Below, one piece after another: positions 42,827 to 53,931 of a stretch of DNA of 64,000 bases. Position numbers and translations under genes: made by a program. Location: assembly GCA_030848545.1 (NCBI GenBank), contig JAVDCA010000005.1:124001-188000 (forward strand). The letters are read 5' to 3'. Below the pieces are notes generated by a model. It was not told where the DNA came from, did not search any database, and was given only the letters and a program-made list of their open reading frames with translations. Numbering within the stretch: the stretch's first letter is position 1; every line of letters begins with the position of its first letter. Source of the DNA: Astrobacterium formosum (GTDB lineage Bacteria > Pseudomonadota > Alphaproteobacteria > Rhizobiales > Xanthobacteraceae).

Positions 42827-43774
42827 TCAGTTGAGGCGCACGGGGCGCTCGCCGGCGCCGGGCGCGGCGCTGGCGGGAGACTGGAATTCGGCCGATGCCG
42901 GCGCCTCGGCGGCGGCTCCCTCCGGCGAAGCCTGGGCGGCCGCCTCGGCGTCCTTGCGCTCGTAGTCTTTGTAGGCGCGCCACCCGAACGGCAGGCAGGC
43001 GAGATAGATCAGGGTACAGATGGACAATACTTCCCACGGATAGCTGAGCAGGAGGGCGAAGAAGAGCACCACCACCACGAAGACGAACAAGACCTTGTCG
43101 GGCGCGACGCGCGTGCCGAGCTTCTTGCCGGACCACACCGGCAATCGCGACACCATCAGGAAGGCGATGGTCAGCGTGTAGGCGAAGGTCAAATGCGCGG
43201 TGAGGCCGAATTTCGGCACGCCGAGGAATTCCAGGTAGATCGGCAGCAGCACGATAATGGCGCCGGCCGGGGCCGGCACGCCGGTGAAGAAATTGCCCGC
43301 CCAGACCGGCCGGTTCGGATCGTCGATCATGACGTTGAAGCGGGCGAGCCGAAGCCCGCAGCAGATCGCGAACACCATGGCGGCGATCCAGCCCGCCGAT
43401 TTGAGATCGTGCAGTGTCCAGAAATACAGGAACAGGGCCGGCGCGACGCCGAAATTGACGAAATCCGCCAGGCTGTCCAACTCGGCGCCGAACCGCGACG
43501 TGCCTTTGATCATGCGGGCGATGCGTCCGTCGACGCCATCGAGCGCCGCCGCGAACACGATCGCGCCCAGCGCCACGTCCAGCCGCCCCTCGACCGCGAA
43601 TCGGATGCCGGTCAAGCCGGCGCACAGCGCCAGGAGCGTGATCAGGTTAGGCACCAGCGTGCGCACCGGGATCGGCCGGAAACGGCGCCGCAGGCCAGGA
43701 TGGTCGAGCTCGAAGGGTGAGAAAAGGGGCTTGCGCATGATCGGCTTATAACCCGTTTTCACCGGCGCCGCCAT
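42827..43774 (-). CDS. pssA: CDP-diacylglycerol-serine O-phosphatidyltransferase
   Basis: A 315-residue membrane enzyme with the CDP-alcohol phosphotransferase motif DGVDGRIARMIKGTSRFG followed by ELDSLADFVNFGVAP, and about eight membrane segments. It makes phosphatidylserine from CDP-diacylglycerol and serine. An acidic, Ala/Pro-rich tail of about 40 residues ends the protein. It lies 29 bases after psd, whose product decarboxylates its lipid. Start could be ATG 43774 or 43738; neither has a clear ribosome site. Confidence 0.93.
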   Translation of the reverse strand: MAAPVKTGYKPIMRKPLFSPFELDHPGLRRRFRPIPVRTLVPNLITLLALCAGLTGIRFAVEGRLDVALGAIVFAAALDGVDGRIARMIKGTSRFGAELDSLADFVNFGVAPALFLYFWTLHDLKSAGWIAAMVFAICCGLRLARFNVMIDDPNRPVWAGNFFTGVPAPAGAIIVLLPIYLEFLGVPKFGLTAHLTFAYTLTIAFLMVSRLPVWSGKKLGTRVAPDKVLFVFVVVVLFFALLLSYPWEVLSICTLIYLACLPFGWRAYKDYERKDAEAAAQASPEGAAAEAPASAEFQSPASAAPGAGERPVRLN

Positions 43775-43803
43775 GCCTTGGGCGCGTCCGGCGATGCGAC
43801 ATC

Positions 43804-44505
43804 TCAACCGCCACGGAAGCTTCTCGCGCTGTCCGGCGAACGGATATCGGCGATCACCGTTTCGCCTGCGAGCGCAGTCTGGCCCTCCGCAACCAGAGGG
43901 CGCACGCCTTCCGGCAGATAGACGTCGAGCCGCGAACCGAACCGGATCAGCCCGATCCGCTCGCCGGCGCCGATCGTGGTTCCTTCACGCACGAAGGTGA
44001 CGATCCGCCGGGCGATCAGCCCGGCGATCTGGACGACGCCGATGCGCACGCCGCTTGGCAGCACGATCGTGAAACAATTTCGCTCGTTGTCCTCGCTCGC
44101 CTTGTCGAGGTCGGCATTGACGAACTTACCCGCCCGATAGGCGATCTTCTCGATCCGGCCGCCCACCGGGCTGCGGTTCACATGACAGTTGAATACGCTC
44201 ATGAAGATCGAGACCCGCGGCAGCGGTCGGTCGCCGAGCCCCATCTCGGGCGGGGGAATCACGTCGGTGACGCGACTGACACGGCCATCGGCCGGCGACA
44301 CCACCAGGCCGTCCCGCAGCGGCGTAACCCGGGGCGGATCGCGAAAGAAGTACGCGCACCACAGGGTTACGACGGTACCTATCCACCCCAGAGGCGACCA
44401 CAGCCAGAACAACACCAAGCTCGCCAAGGCGAACGTGCCGATGAAGGGATAGCCTTGCGGGTGGATGGGGACGAGCTGGGAACGGATGGAATTGATGATG
44501 GACAT
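43804..44505 (-). CDS. psd: Phosphatidylserine decarboxylase proenzyme
   Basis: A 233-residue proenzyme of the short, membrane-anchored type, with an N-terminal hydrophobic segment (20-55). The self-cleavage site is Gly190-Ser191 in [12 protein letters not shown], where the serine becomes the pyruvoyl group. Other conserved parts are SPADGRV and [10 protein letters not shown]. It converts phosphatidylserine to phosphatidylethanolamine in the inner membrane. It heads a psd-pssA operon. Confidence 0.94.
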   Translation of the reverse strand: MSIINSIRSQLVPIHPQGYPFIGTFALASLVLFWLWSPLGWIGTVVTLWCAYFFRDPPRVTPLRDGLVVSPADGRVSRVTDVIPPPEMGLGDRPLPRVSIFMSVFNCHVNRSPVGGRIEKIAYRAGKFVNADLDKASEDNERNCFTIVLPSGVRIGVVQIAGLIARRIVTFVREGTTIGAGERIGLIRFGSRLDVYLPEGVRPLVAEGQTALAGETVIADIRSPDSARSFRGG

Positions 44506-44684
44506 GCGGGTTTTCCGGACTGCGCCGTGTTCTTGTGTGGCAAGACCGACGCCGGACGACAGCTAGTTCCTACCGTCATCCGCGTCAAACCCGATCGGCA
44601 TCGGCCCGGGATCGGAACAGGCCCCTGCCAAATCCATACGACTCTTTTGGCTTCAAATAACTTGCTGCCAGTTTTCAATTTCCG

Positions 44685-46679
<1,995 letters not shown>

Positions 46680-46863
46680 TGAACCGGCTTGATTGCGCGG
46701 CCGGGACGTCCGGCCGAAGAGCCCCTGATATAGTGGCTTCTTGGCCGGCAATCATCTGGCGCAGCAGCGATTTCTCGGCTCGTTGGAAACATTTGAGCTC
46801 CCGCCGGGACGTCCGGCTGCAGCGGCTTGACGTGGGTGGAGGGTCGATGCCACATCCCCGGTC

Positions 46864-47469
46864 ATGGCAAGCATTCGCAAGGTATGTGTCTACTGCGGTT
46901 CCAGGCCGGGAACGGATCCCGCTTTCGTGGCGGCTGCGACTCGGTTGGGGGAATTGTTCGTCGAGCACGGTATCGGGCTCGTCTACGGCGGCGGTTCGAA
47001 GGGACTGATGGGAGCACTGGCCCGTTCGGTCCACCAGCGTGGCGGCGAGGTGGTCGGGATCATTCCCGAGTTCCTCAAGAGCAAGGAACAGCTGTTCGCC
47101 GACGCCGACGAAGTCATCGTCACCCATGACATGCACGAGCGCAAACGCCTCATGTTCGACCGCGCCGACGCCTTCGTGGCCCTACCGGGCGGCATCGGGA
47201 CCCTGGAGGAACTGGTCGAGCAACTGACCTGGGCGCAGCTCGGGCGTCACCGCAAACCCATCGTGACCGTCAACATCCATGGGTTCTGGAACGGGCTGGT
47301 CGATGTGTTCGACCACATGAACCATTCGGGCTTCATCCATAACGGCGGCCTGCTCGGTCTCAGGGTGGTGGATAGCGTCGAAGAGGTTCTGCCGGCCCTG
47401 TTCGAGGCGAGCGCCGGCATTCCCGAAGAAGCCAAGACGGGCGAGCTGGCGACCGTTCGCCGCCTGTGA
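46864..47469 (+). CDS. LOG-family nucleotide 5'-monophosphate phosphoribohydrolase
   Basis: A 201-residue Rossmann-fold protein (TIGR00730) with VCVYCGSRPG (7-16), GGGSKGLMG (42-50) and the active-site motif PGGIGTLEEL (108-117). The family removes ribose 5-phosphate from cytokinin riboside monophosphates or related nucleotides; many bacterial members may act in general nucleotide turnover. Its last bases lie 44 bases before the GmhB-type gene, so they may be one transcript. Confidence 0.9.
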   Translation: MASIRKVCVYCGSRPGTDPAFVAAATRLGELFVEHGIGLVYGGGSKGLMGALARSVHQRGGEVVGIIPEFLKSKEQLFADADEVIVTHDMHERKRLMFDRADAFVALPGGIGTLEELVEQLTWAQLGRHRKPIVTVNIHGFWNGLVDVFDHMNHSGFIHNGGLLGLRVVDSVEEVLPALFEASAGIPEEAKTGELATVRRL

Positions 47470-47513
47470 GCACGACGCGGCTCGCACCGCACGCCGAGGG
47501 CGCCGAGGTAAAG

Positions 47514-48164
47514 ATGAACGATATGCGGCTCGTCGACGGCATCGGTCTGTGGTGCGAGACCACCGGCCGTTTCGACGGCAAGGCGGCGCTGTTTCTCGAC
47601 CGCGACGGCGTCATCGTCGAGGACACCCATTATCTCGGCCGGCGCGAGGACGTCAGGATGATGCCGGGCGCAGCGGCCGCGATCGCGTCCTGCAACACGG
47701 CCGGCATTCCGGTGGTCATCGTCACCAACCAGGCGGGCATCGGACGAGGATATTACGGTTGGCCCGATTTCGCCGCTGTGCAGATCGCCATCGGCGAGGA
47801 ACTGGCCAGGGAAGGCGCCCATGTGGACGGCACACTCGCATGCGCCTACCACCGAGACGGGCTTGCGTCGTTCGATGTCGCCGATCATCCGTGGCGGAAG
47901 CCGGAGCCCGGCATGATCGTCGAGGCGGCGCGCCTCATGGGGCTGTCGCTTCCCGGGTCGTGGATCGTCGGCGACCGTGCGGGCGACCTGATGGCCGGGC
48001 GCGCGGCCGGCCTTGCGGGCGGAATCCTGCTGCCGCACGCAGACCGCGCCGCCGAGCAGGAGGGGATGGAAGCTCTTCGCGCCAATGGTTTCGCCTGCGT
48101 GAGCCTTCCCTCGCTCGCCGCCGCCGTGGATCATCTCACGCGCACGCGCTGTTGGCCGAAGTAG
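47514..48164 (+). CDS. gmhB: HAD-family phosphatase, GmhB-like
   Basis: A 216-residue HAD phosphatase with the nucleophile motif LFLDRDGVI (Asp29, Asp31), VIVTNQAGIGRGYY and HPWRKPEPGMI (Lys of motif III), then GSWIVGDRAGDLMAG. This is the D-glycero-D-manno-heptose 1,7-bisphosphate phosphatase pattern, though the GmhB zinc-binding cysteines are mostly missing (only CAYH). It could serve another sugar phosphate. ATG 47514 with GAGG five bases upstream is chosen over a GTG that overlaps the previous stop. Confidence 0.8.
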   Translation: MNDMRLVDGIGLWCETTGRFDGKAALFLDRDGVIVEDTHYLGRREDVRMMPGAAAAIASCNTAGIPVVIVTNQAGIGRGYYGWPDFAAVQIAIGEELAREGAHVDGTLACAYHRDGLASFDVADHPWRKPEPGMIVEAARLMGLSLPGSWIVGDRAGDLMAGRAAGLAGGILLPHADRAAEQEGMEALRANGFACVSLPSLAAAVDHLTRTRCWPK

Positions 48165-48196
48165 TGCCAACGGCAACCAGAATGACCCAATCTGAC

Positions 48197-48239
48197 CGTC
48201 GCCCTTCGAGGCTCGCTTACGCTCGCACCTCAGATGACG
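48197..48239. repeat. REP-like fragment
   Basis: The segment contains CTTCGAGGCTCGC, GCTCGCACCTCAG and ATGACG, an order recalling a dispersed palindromic repeat found between genes in Bradyrhizobium relatives. It lies between the convergent gmhB-like and cimA genes. Only one copy is in the window, so the assignment rests on recall. Confidence 0.35.
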
Positions 48240-48331
48240 ATCAATGGCCAATGCCGTTGGCATGACTTGCTGCAGCGCGCCCGGGGCACGAGCCCAACCG
48301 ATCACCCGGAGACCGCATCAACGGATGACGT

Positions 48332-49927
48332 TCACGCCGGTGCGCCGCATTTCAGGAGCTTGTGGACGATCGAATCCATCAGCGCCTGGAACGACGCGTC
48401 GATGATGTTGGATGACACGCCGACCGTGGTCCAGCGTTCGCCCGTCTCGTCCTGGCTCTCGATCAGCACCCGCGTGACCGCGTGCGTGCCGCCGTTGAGG
48501 ATACGCACCCGATAGTCGACCAGTTCGAGGCCGTCGATGTATTTCTGGTATTTTCCCAGATCCTTGCGCAAGGCAACGTCGAGGGCGTTGACCGGGCCGT
48601 TGCCCTCCCCGGCCGAGATCAGCCTCTCGTCGCCGACCCGCACCTTGACCACCGCCATCGACACCGTGACGCGCTCGCCGACAGCGTTGATGCGGTGCTC
48701 CACATTGACGTCGAACTGCTCGACGTCGAAGAAATTCGGGACCTTGCCCAGGTGCCGCCGCGCCAAGAGCTGAAACGAAACCTCCGCCGCCTCGTAGGCA
48801 TAGCCCACGGCCTCGCGCTCCTTGACGACGTCGAGCAGACGCGAGAGCCGCGGATCGTCCTTGTCGACCACGATGCCGACACGGTCGAGTTCGGCGATCA
48901 GGTTCGACTTGCCGGCCTGGTCGGACACCAGCACCTGGCGGCGGTTGCCGACCGCCGCCGGGGGCACGTGTTCATAGGTCGCCGGGTCCTTCATGATCGC
49001 CGAGGCGTGAATACCCGCCTTGGTGACGAACGCGGACGCACCGACATAGGGAGCATGCCGGTTGGGCGAGCGGTTGAGCATGTCGTCGAGCCGCCGCGAC
49101 ACCTGCAGGAGCGCCTTGAGCTTGTCGTCCGGGACACCGATGTCGAAACGGTCGGCATAGGCGTGCTTGAGCTTGAGGGTCGGAATCAGCGAACACAGAT
49201 TGGCATTGCCGCAGCGTTCGCCGAGGCCGTTGAGCGTCCCCTGGATCTGGCGAACCCCGGCGCGCACGGCGGCGAGCGACACCGCCACCGCCTGCTCGGT
49301 GTCGTTGTGGGCGTGGATGCCGAGATGGTGGCCGGGGACGTGGCAAACCACGTCGGCGACGATCGTCTCGACTTCCTCCGGCAGGGAGCCCCCATTGGTG
49401 TCGCACAGGACCACCCAGCGGGCGCCGGCCTCGTAAGCCGCGCCGGCGCAGGCGAGCGCATAGTCGCGGTTCGCCTTGTAGCCGTCGAAGAAGTGCTCGC
49501 AGTCGAGGAGCACTTCGCGCCCCCTCGCCTTGGCGGCCGCGACGCTGTCGCGGATCGAGGCGAGGTTCTCCTCGAGCGTCGTCTCCAGCGCGACATGCAC
49601 GTGGTAGTCCCACGACTTGGCGACGAAGCAGATGGCGTCCGCCGCGGCATCGAGGAGCAAGGCGAGGCCGGGATCGTTGGAAGCGGAGCGGCCGGGACGG
49701 CGCGTCATGCCGAACGCCGTCATGGCGGTCGGAAAGCCGCGTGGCACGGAAAAGAGCCCGGTATCGGTCGGATTGGCGCCGGGATAGCCACCTTCCACGT
49801 AGTCGATGCCGAGATCGGCGAGCATGCGGGCGATCATGAGCTTGTCGTCGAGGGTGAAGTCGACGCCGTGGGTCTGGGCGCCGTCGCGCAGCGTGGTATC
49901 GAACAGATACAGGCGTTCGCGCGTCAT
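48332..49927 (-). CDS. cimA: (R)-citramalate synthase
   Basis: A 531-residue DRE-TIM metallolyase-family enzyme: LFDTTLRDGAQTHGVDFTLD (start of the barrel), GIHAHNDTEQAVAVSLAAV (metal-binding His-Ala-His), NGLGERCGNANL, and a C-terminal LeuA-type regulatory domain (about 400-520). The long linker and DGAQ sequence fit CimA rather than LeuA. It condenses pyruvate and acetyl-CoA toward isoleucine. The start ATG 49927 overlaps the stop of the GNAT gene (ATGA), so the two are coupled. Confidence 0.92.
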   Translation of the reverse strand: MTRERLYLFDTTLRDGAQTHGVDFTLDDKLMIARMLADLGIDYVEGGYPGANPTDTGLFSVPRGFPTAMTAFGMTRRPGRSASNDPGLALLLDAAADAICFVAKSWDYHVHVALETTLEENLASIRDSVAAAKARGREVLLDCEHFFDGYKANRDYALACAGAAYEAGARWVVLCDTNGGSLPEEVETIVADVVCHVPGHHLGIHAHNDTEQAVAVSLAAVRAGVRQIQGTLNGLGERCGNANLCSLIPTLKLKHAYADRFDIGVPDDKLKALLQVSRRLDDMLNRSPNRHAPYVGASAFVTKAGIHASAIMKDPATYEHVPPAAVGNRRQVLVSDQAGKSNLIAELDRVGIVVDKDDPRLSRLLDVVKEREAVGYAYEAAEVSFQLLARRHLGKVPNFFDVEQFDVNVEHRINAVGERVTVSMAVVKVRVGDERLISAGEGNGPVNALDVALRKDLGKYQKYIDGLELVDYRVRILNGGTHAVTRVLIESQDETGERWTTVGVSSNIIDASFQALMDSIVHKLLKCGAPA

Positions 49928-50430
49928 CGTCCCGTGCTCCTCGCGGCCGGTGTCAGGACTTTGTGCATGGAGGTGTTGCCGAGCCACTCGCCCGCCACTT
50001 CTCGGGTGATGCGGCGATCCGCCGTGTAGCCCCGCTTCAGGAACAGCGGCGCGGCGGTGTCGCTCGCATCGACCGACAAGCGGGTCGCTCCGCGGGCGGC
50101 GGCGAGTTTTTCCAGGGCATCCACCAGCAGCGTGGCCACGCCCTGGCGGGCAGCCGCGGGGTGGACATAGAGCATGTCGATGACATCGTTGCCGCGCAAC
50201 GACGCGAACCCGACCGGCGAATGGTTCAGTGTCGCCACCAGGGTGAGCTGACCGGCGAGCCGGGCCGCGAACGCCTCCTCATCGGCCTGCGCCACCCATG
50301 CGGCGAGCTGGGCTTCGCCATAGTCCTCGGCGGCGAGTTCTTCGACGGCGCTGGTGAATATCTCAATGACCACCGGTACGTCCTCGGCCAAGAACGGCCG
50401 CAGTGCCGGTTTCGGTAGCGCCTGCCCCAT
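49924..50430 (-). CDS. GNAT-family N-acetyltransferase
   Basis: A 168-residue acetyltransferase with the GNAT core: GFASLRGNDVIDMLYVHPAA, then RQGVATLLVDALEKLAAARG (acetyl-CoA loop R/QxxGxG/A-like) and LSVDASDTAAPLFLKRGYTA. The substrate is unknown; the group resembles PhnO/YafP-like enzymes. It overlaps cimA by four bases. Upstream lies the palindromic repeat at 50467. Confidence 0.88.
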   Translation of the reverse strand: MGQALPKPALRPFLAEDVPVVIEIFTSAVEELAAEDYGEAQLAAWVAQADEEAFAARLAGQLTLVATLNHSPVGFASLRGNDVIDMLYVHPAAARQGVATLLVDALEKLAAARGATRLSVDASDTAAPLFLKRGYTADRRITREVAGEWLGNTSMHKVLTPAARSTGR

Positions 50431-50466
50431 CAGTTTTCTCCCATTTCACTCGGCACCCGCACAGGA

Positions 50467-50552
50467 CCCGTCATTGCGAGGAGCGAAGCGACGAAGCAAT
50501 CCAGGGGCCGCGAAGAAAGAGCTGGACTGCTTCGCTTCGCTCGCAATGACGG
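50467..50552. repeat. Palindromic intergenic repeat (GCGAAGC type)
   Basis: The left arm (50467-50504, opening CCCGTCATTGCGAGGAGCG) and the right arm (50522-50552, ending CGCTCGCAATGACGGG) are inverted, separated by 17 bases. The core TCATTGCGAG/CTCGCAATGA flanks GAAGCAATCCAG/CTGGACTGCTTC. This form is a widespread REP or small MITE-like element in Bradyrhizobium-type genomes. It separates the GNAT and VOC genes. Confidence 0.8.
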
Positions 50553-50589
50553 GCGGAGGCGCATCTGTTGCATTCCTGTTCAATCGACT

Positions 50590-50970
50590 TCACACGAAGC
50601 AGACGGCTTCGATGTTGTGGCTTTCGGGATCGCGCACGAAGGCGGCGTAGTAGTCGGGCCGGTAGTGCTCGCGCACCCCGGGGGCGCCATTGTCGGTCGC
50701 GCCGGCGGCGAGCGCGGCGGCATGGAAGCGATCGACGGCGGCGCGGCTCGAGGCGCGGAAGCACACATGGACGGGTGGCGTGGTCGGTCCGCCCGGCGCA
50801 ATCCAGAAACTCGGCTTGCCGGCGACACCGAAGCCGGCCGCGACGCCGCCCGGCGCCTCCATGGCGAGCGCGATGTCGAGCGGCGCCAGCGCGGCGCGAT
50901 AGAAGGCGATCGCCCGCGGCACGTCGGCGACGTGGAGGGTGATATGGTCGAGACAGAGCGGACCGCTCAT
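50590..50970 (-). CDS. VOC-family (glyoxalase/dioxygenase-like) protein
   Basis: A 126-residue vicinal-oxygen-chelate protein with [20 protein letters not shown] (8-27), [20 protein letters not shown] and a final [18 protein letters not shown] with the metal-ligand His and Glu. The family covers glyoxalase I, dioxygenases and resistance proteins; no substrate is evident. Its ATG overlaps the cysS stop (ATGA), a coupled pair. Confidence 0.88.
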   Translation of the reverse strand: MSGPLCLDHITLHVADVPRAIAFYRAALAPLDIALAMEAPGGVAAGFGVAGKPSFWIAPGGPTTPPVHVCFRASSRAAVDRFHAAALAAGATDNGAPGVREHYRPDYYAAFVRDPESHNIEAVCFV

Positions 50971-52331
50971 CTGGCGATCTCCCAGGTGGTGCCGTCCTTG
51001 GAGTCCTTGAGCACCACGCCCATGGCGGCGAGCTCGTCACGGATGCGGTCGGACTCGGCGAAATTCTTCGCCTTGCGGGCGGCGGTGCGGGTGGCGATCA
51101 GGGCCTCGACTTGGGCAGCGTCGATATCGCTACTCACATGCCGGCGCGCCGCCCAATCGGATGCGCTCTCGCGCAGGAAGCCGAGAAAACGCAGAGAAGA
51201 GACGAACTCGCCGCGGGCCAGCCGGTCGCCCGCCTGCGCCCTCGTCTTGAGGCCATGCAGTTCCGCAAGCATCCGCGGCGTGTTGAGGTCGTCGGACAGG
51301 GCCTCGAGGACGGCGCCGGCGACATGTTCCTGGCCATCCTCGACGGCGAGCGCATACCAGTCGTCGAGGGTCTTCCAGCTTTCTTCCAGGCCCTTGACGG
51401 TCCAGTCGATGGGCTGGCGATAGTGGGTGCGCAGCATGTTGAACCGCAGTACCTCGCCGGGCCAGTCGGCCAACAGTTCACGGATGGTGAAGAAGTTGCC
51501 GAGGCTCTTCGACATCTTCTCGCCTTCGACCTGCAGGAAGCCGTTGTGCATCCAGTAGTTCGCCATCACGCCGGTGTGGAAGGCGCAGCGCGACTGGGCG
51601 ATTTCGTTCTCGTGATGGGGAAACACGAGGTCGATGCCGCCGCCGTGGAGATCGAAAGTCTCGCCGAGATGCTTCCACGACATGGCCGAGCATTCGATGT
51701 GCCAGCCGGGCCGGCCGGGCGTCTCGATGCCGCCTGGGCTCGGCCAGGATGGCTCGCCCGGCTTCGAGGGTTTCCACAGGACGAAGTCCATGGCGTCGCG
51801 CTTGTAAGGCGCCACATCGACACGGGCGCCGGCGATCATCTCGTCGAGCGGCCGCTTCGACAGCTGGCCGTAATCCGGCATGGCGCCGACCGAGAACAAG
51901 ACGTGTTCCTCGGCCACATAGGCGTGCCCCGAGGCGATCAGCCGCTCGATCAGTTGGCGCATCTCGCCGATGTGTTCGGTCGCGCGCGGCTCGACCGTGG
52001 GCGGCAGGCAGCCGAGCGCAGCGACGTCGTCCCTGAAATTCCGATAGGTGTCCTCGGTCAGGTCGCGGATCGAGATGCCGCGCTCGGCGGCGCGGGCGTT
52101 GATCTTGTCGTCCACGTCGGTGATGTTGCGCACATAGGCGACGTGGCCGGCGCCGTAGAGTTCGCGCAAGAGCCGGTAGAGCACGTCGAAGACGATGACC
52201 GGGCGCGCATTGCCGATATGGGCGAAGTCGTAGACGGTCGGCCCGCACACATACATGCGCACCCGCTCGGGATCGATCGGCACGAACGCCCGCTTCTCGC
52301 GCGACAGCGTATCGTAGAGTTTCAATTCCAT
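50967..52331 (-). CDS. cysS: Cysteine-tRNA ligase
   Basis: A 454-residue class I aminoacyl-tRNA synthetase with the zinc-site opening [20 protein letters not shown] (including the HIGN form of HIGH), WHIECSAM and HHENEIAQS for zinc, and [11 protein letters not shown] for the KMSKS loop. It charges tRNA-Cys in the cytoplasm. It is upstream of, and overlaps, the VOC gene. Confidence 0.97.
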   Translation of the reverse strand: MELKLYDTLSREKRAFVPIDPERVRMYVCGPTVYDFAHIGNARPVIVFDVLYRLLRELYGAGHVAYVRNITDVDDKINARAAERGISIRDLTEDTYRNFRDDVAALGCLPPTVEPRATEHIGEMRQLIERLIASGHAYVAEEHVLFSVGAMPDYGQLSKRPLDEMIAGARVDVAPYKRDAMDFVLWKPSKPGEPSWPSPGGIETPGRPGWHIECSAMSWKHLGETFDLHGGGIDLVFPHHENEIAQSRCAFHTGVMANYWMHNGFLQVEGEKMSKSLGNFFTIRELLADWPGEVLRFNMLRTHYRQPIDWTVKGLEESWKTLDDWYALAVEDGQEHVAGAVLEALSDDLNTPRMLAELHGLKTRAQAGDRLARGEFVSSLRFLGFLRESASDWAARRHVSSDIDAAQVEALIATRTAARKAKNFAESDRIRDELAAMGVVLKDSKDGTTWEIAR

Positions 52332-52752
52332 GGTCGCCCCGTCCGTTTGCTGAGAGCCCAGGCGGCGCCAATCGCACGCCGCCGGCCCCGCTGGCCGGGC
52401 GTCTCTTTGGGTCTCGAACGGAGATAAAGACGGCCGCAGCCAGCGTTTGGTCGCTAGCTAATAATCTCGCGGCAGATGCCGATGCTGGAACACTGGCCGT
52501 TCATGGGCCGGCACAATGGGCAAGCCGCCCGCCCGCGTCAAGGGTGGGGCCGGCCAAATGCGCCGGTTTTGGGGCGCCGACGCCCTTGACCGGCCGGGCT
52601 GCCGGGACCATTTCATCCTGGCTCGCCCCCTGCGATTCGCGGGATTCCGGCCGCCAGGCCGAGGCGCGAACGAGCGGTTAACGCCCCCTTAAAGGTTTGG
52701 CCGGCATTCTCCTCTCCTCGCTCCCGCGTCCCGAAACGAGATCCAAAGTTTC
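52332..52752. other. Intergenic region with a long-loop inverted repeat
   Basis: About 420 bases between the divergent cysS and small exported protein genes hold no convincing gene. GTCAAGGG (52537-52544) faces CCCTTGAC (52583-52590) around a GC-rich 38-base spacer. A small RNA or dispersed repeat is possible; I see no terminator. Confidence 0.35.
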
Positions 52753-53058
52753 ATGCGCGCCATCCTGATTGCCCTTTTGGCTGCGGCCGTCCTCGGCGGC
52801 ACCGGTGTCGCCCAGGCGGAGAAGCGCATCTTCATCATCGCCAGCAATGCCGACGGCTACGGCGTCGACCGCTGCCTCACCTCCGGTGGCGGCTGCGGAC
52901 AGGCGGTCGCAACCGCCTATTGCCGCACGCGCGAATACGAGAAGGCGCTGTCCTTCCACAAGGTCGACCGCGACGACATCACCGGCTCGGTGCCGGTGGG
53001 CGGCGGCTGCCGCGGCGCGACCTGCGACGAATTCGTCGCCATCGAATGCGGCCGCTGA
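52753..53058 (+). CDS. Small exported cysteine-containing protein
   Basis: A 101-residue protein with a signal peptide (1-22, ending GVAQAEK). The mature part has six cysteines (RCLTSGGGC, YC, GGC and TC with EC), suggesting disulfides, and the phrase FIIASNADGYGVDRCL. Similar hypotheticals are common in Hyphomicrobiales, without a known role. The likely site is the periplasm. Confidence 0.7.
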   Translation: MRAILIALLAAAVLGGTGVAQAEKRIFIIASNADGYGVDRCLTSGGGCGQAVATAYCRTREYEKALSFHKVDRDDITGSVPVGGGCRGATCDEFVAIECGR

Positions 53059-53218
53059 CCTCGGCGGCTCGAACGGCCGACGGCTCGGGTGGCGGGTCAG
53101 CCACCCGCCAGGGTTGCGTCATTCTTCGACTTCCGTCATCCTGCTGCGAATTGGAATTTGTCTAGATTCCAAGTTCGCCGTGACCGCCGTTCCGGCGGTT
53201 GCGCACGATGGATCGACC

Positions 53219-53797
53219 ATGGCCGCCCAACCCGCCGCCCCGCTCGACGAGCCGCTCATGTCGACCGACACCAGGTCGCCTGACACCAGGTCGCCTGACA
53301 TCAGGTCGCCGGACCTCGAGTCGACAGGCATGGCGCTCAAGCTCGACGAATTCCTGCCTTATCGCCTGAGCGTGCTGGCGAATCTCACCGCCCAGGCGCT
53401 GTCGCGCGTCTATGCCGGCACGGCCGATATCGACGGACCCGGGTGGCGCATTCTCGTCACCCTCGGCCAGTTCGGCGTCATGACCGGCAAGGCCGTCGGC
53501 CAGCACAGCCAGATGCACAAGACCAAGGTGTCGCGTGCGGTCGCCCTTCTCGAGGAACGCAAGCTCGTCGCCCGCCGCAGCAACCGTTCGGACCTGCGCG
53601 AATCGCTCCTGTCGCTGACGCCGTCGGGCCGCGCCCTCTATGCGGAGCTGGTGCCCGACGCGGTCGCGTTCGCGGCAGACCTGGAACGGGCGATCGATCC
53701 CGCCGACCGGCCGGCGTTCGAACGCACGCTGACGCGCCTCACCGAGCGGGCGCGCCTGCTCGCCGCGGCTGCGGCCGCTCGCAAGGCGCCCGCGTGA
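53219..53797 (+). CDS. MarR-family transcriptional regulator
   Basis: A 192-residue winged-helix regulator. The core begins near ALKLDEFLPYRLSVLANLTA and shows WRILVTLGQFGVMTGKAVGQ, then HKTKVSRAVALLEERKLVAR (recognition helix) and RSDLRESLLSLTPSGRALYA (wing). Ligand and targets are unknown. The N-terminus is uncertain: ATG 53219, 53258 and 53330 are all possible, and only the last gives a typical MarR N-terminus. The upstream ones would add a repetitive RSPD tail (see repeat at 53267). The EamA gene follows at 53932. Confidence 0.85.
   Translation: MAAQPAAPLDEPLMSTDTRSPDTRSPDIRSPDLESTGMALKLDEFLPYRLSVLANLTAQALSRVYAGTADIDGPGWRILVTLGQFGVMTGKAVGQHSQMHKTKVSRAVALLEERKLVARRSNRSDLRESLLSLTPSGRALYAELVPDAVAFAADLERAIDPADRPAFERTLTRLTERARLLAAAAAARKAPA
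53267..53311 (+). repeat. Three tandem 15-base repeats
   Basis: GACACCAGGTCGCCT occurs at 53267-53281 and 53282-53296, with a variant GACATCAGGTCGCCG at 53297-53311. If translated they read (D)TRSP/DTRSP/DIRSP. They may be a slippage-prone leader or the N-terminus of the MarR protein. Confidence 0.75.
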
Positions 53798-53931
53798 CGT
53801 TTCGACCGGCGAAACGGATTGCGGCACCTCCCCGCGTCTGCTTTGGTGCCCCTGCGGACTGCTGACGAAGGCCGCGCCGCGGGAGGAAACGTGAAGCACC
53901 GTTCGTTTGCGGGCGCGCTGGCGGAGTGGGC

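Noticed and set aside
52678-52959. 93-codon minus-strand frame opposite the small exported protein
   Set aside because: The plus-strand reading has a clear signal peptide and paired cysteines; the minus-strand one has no supporting feature.
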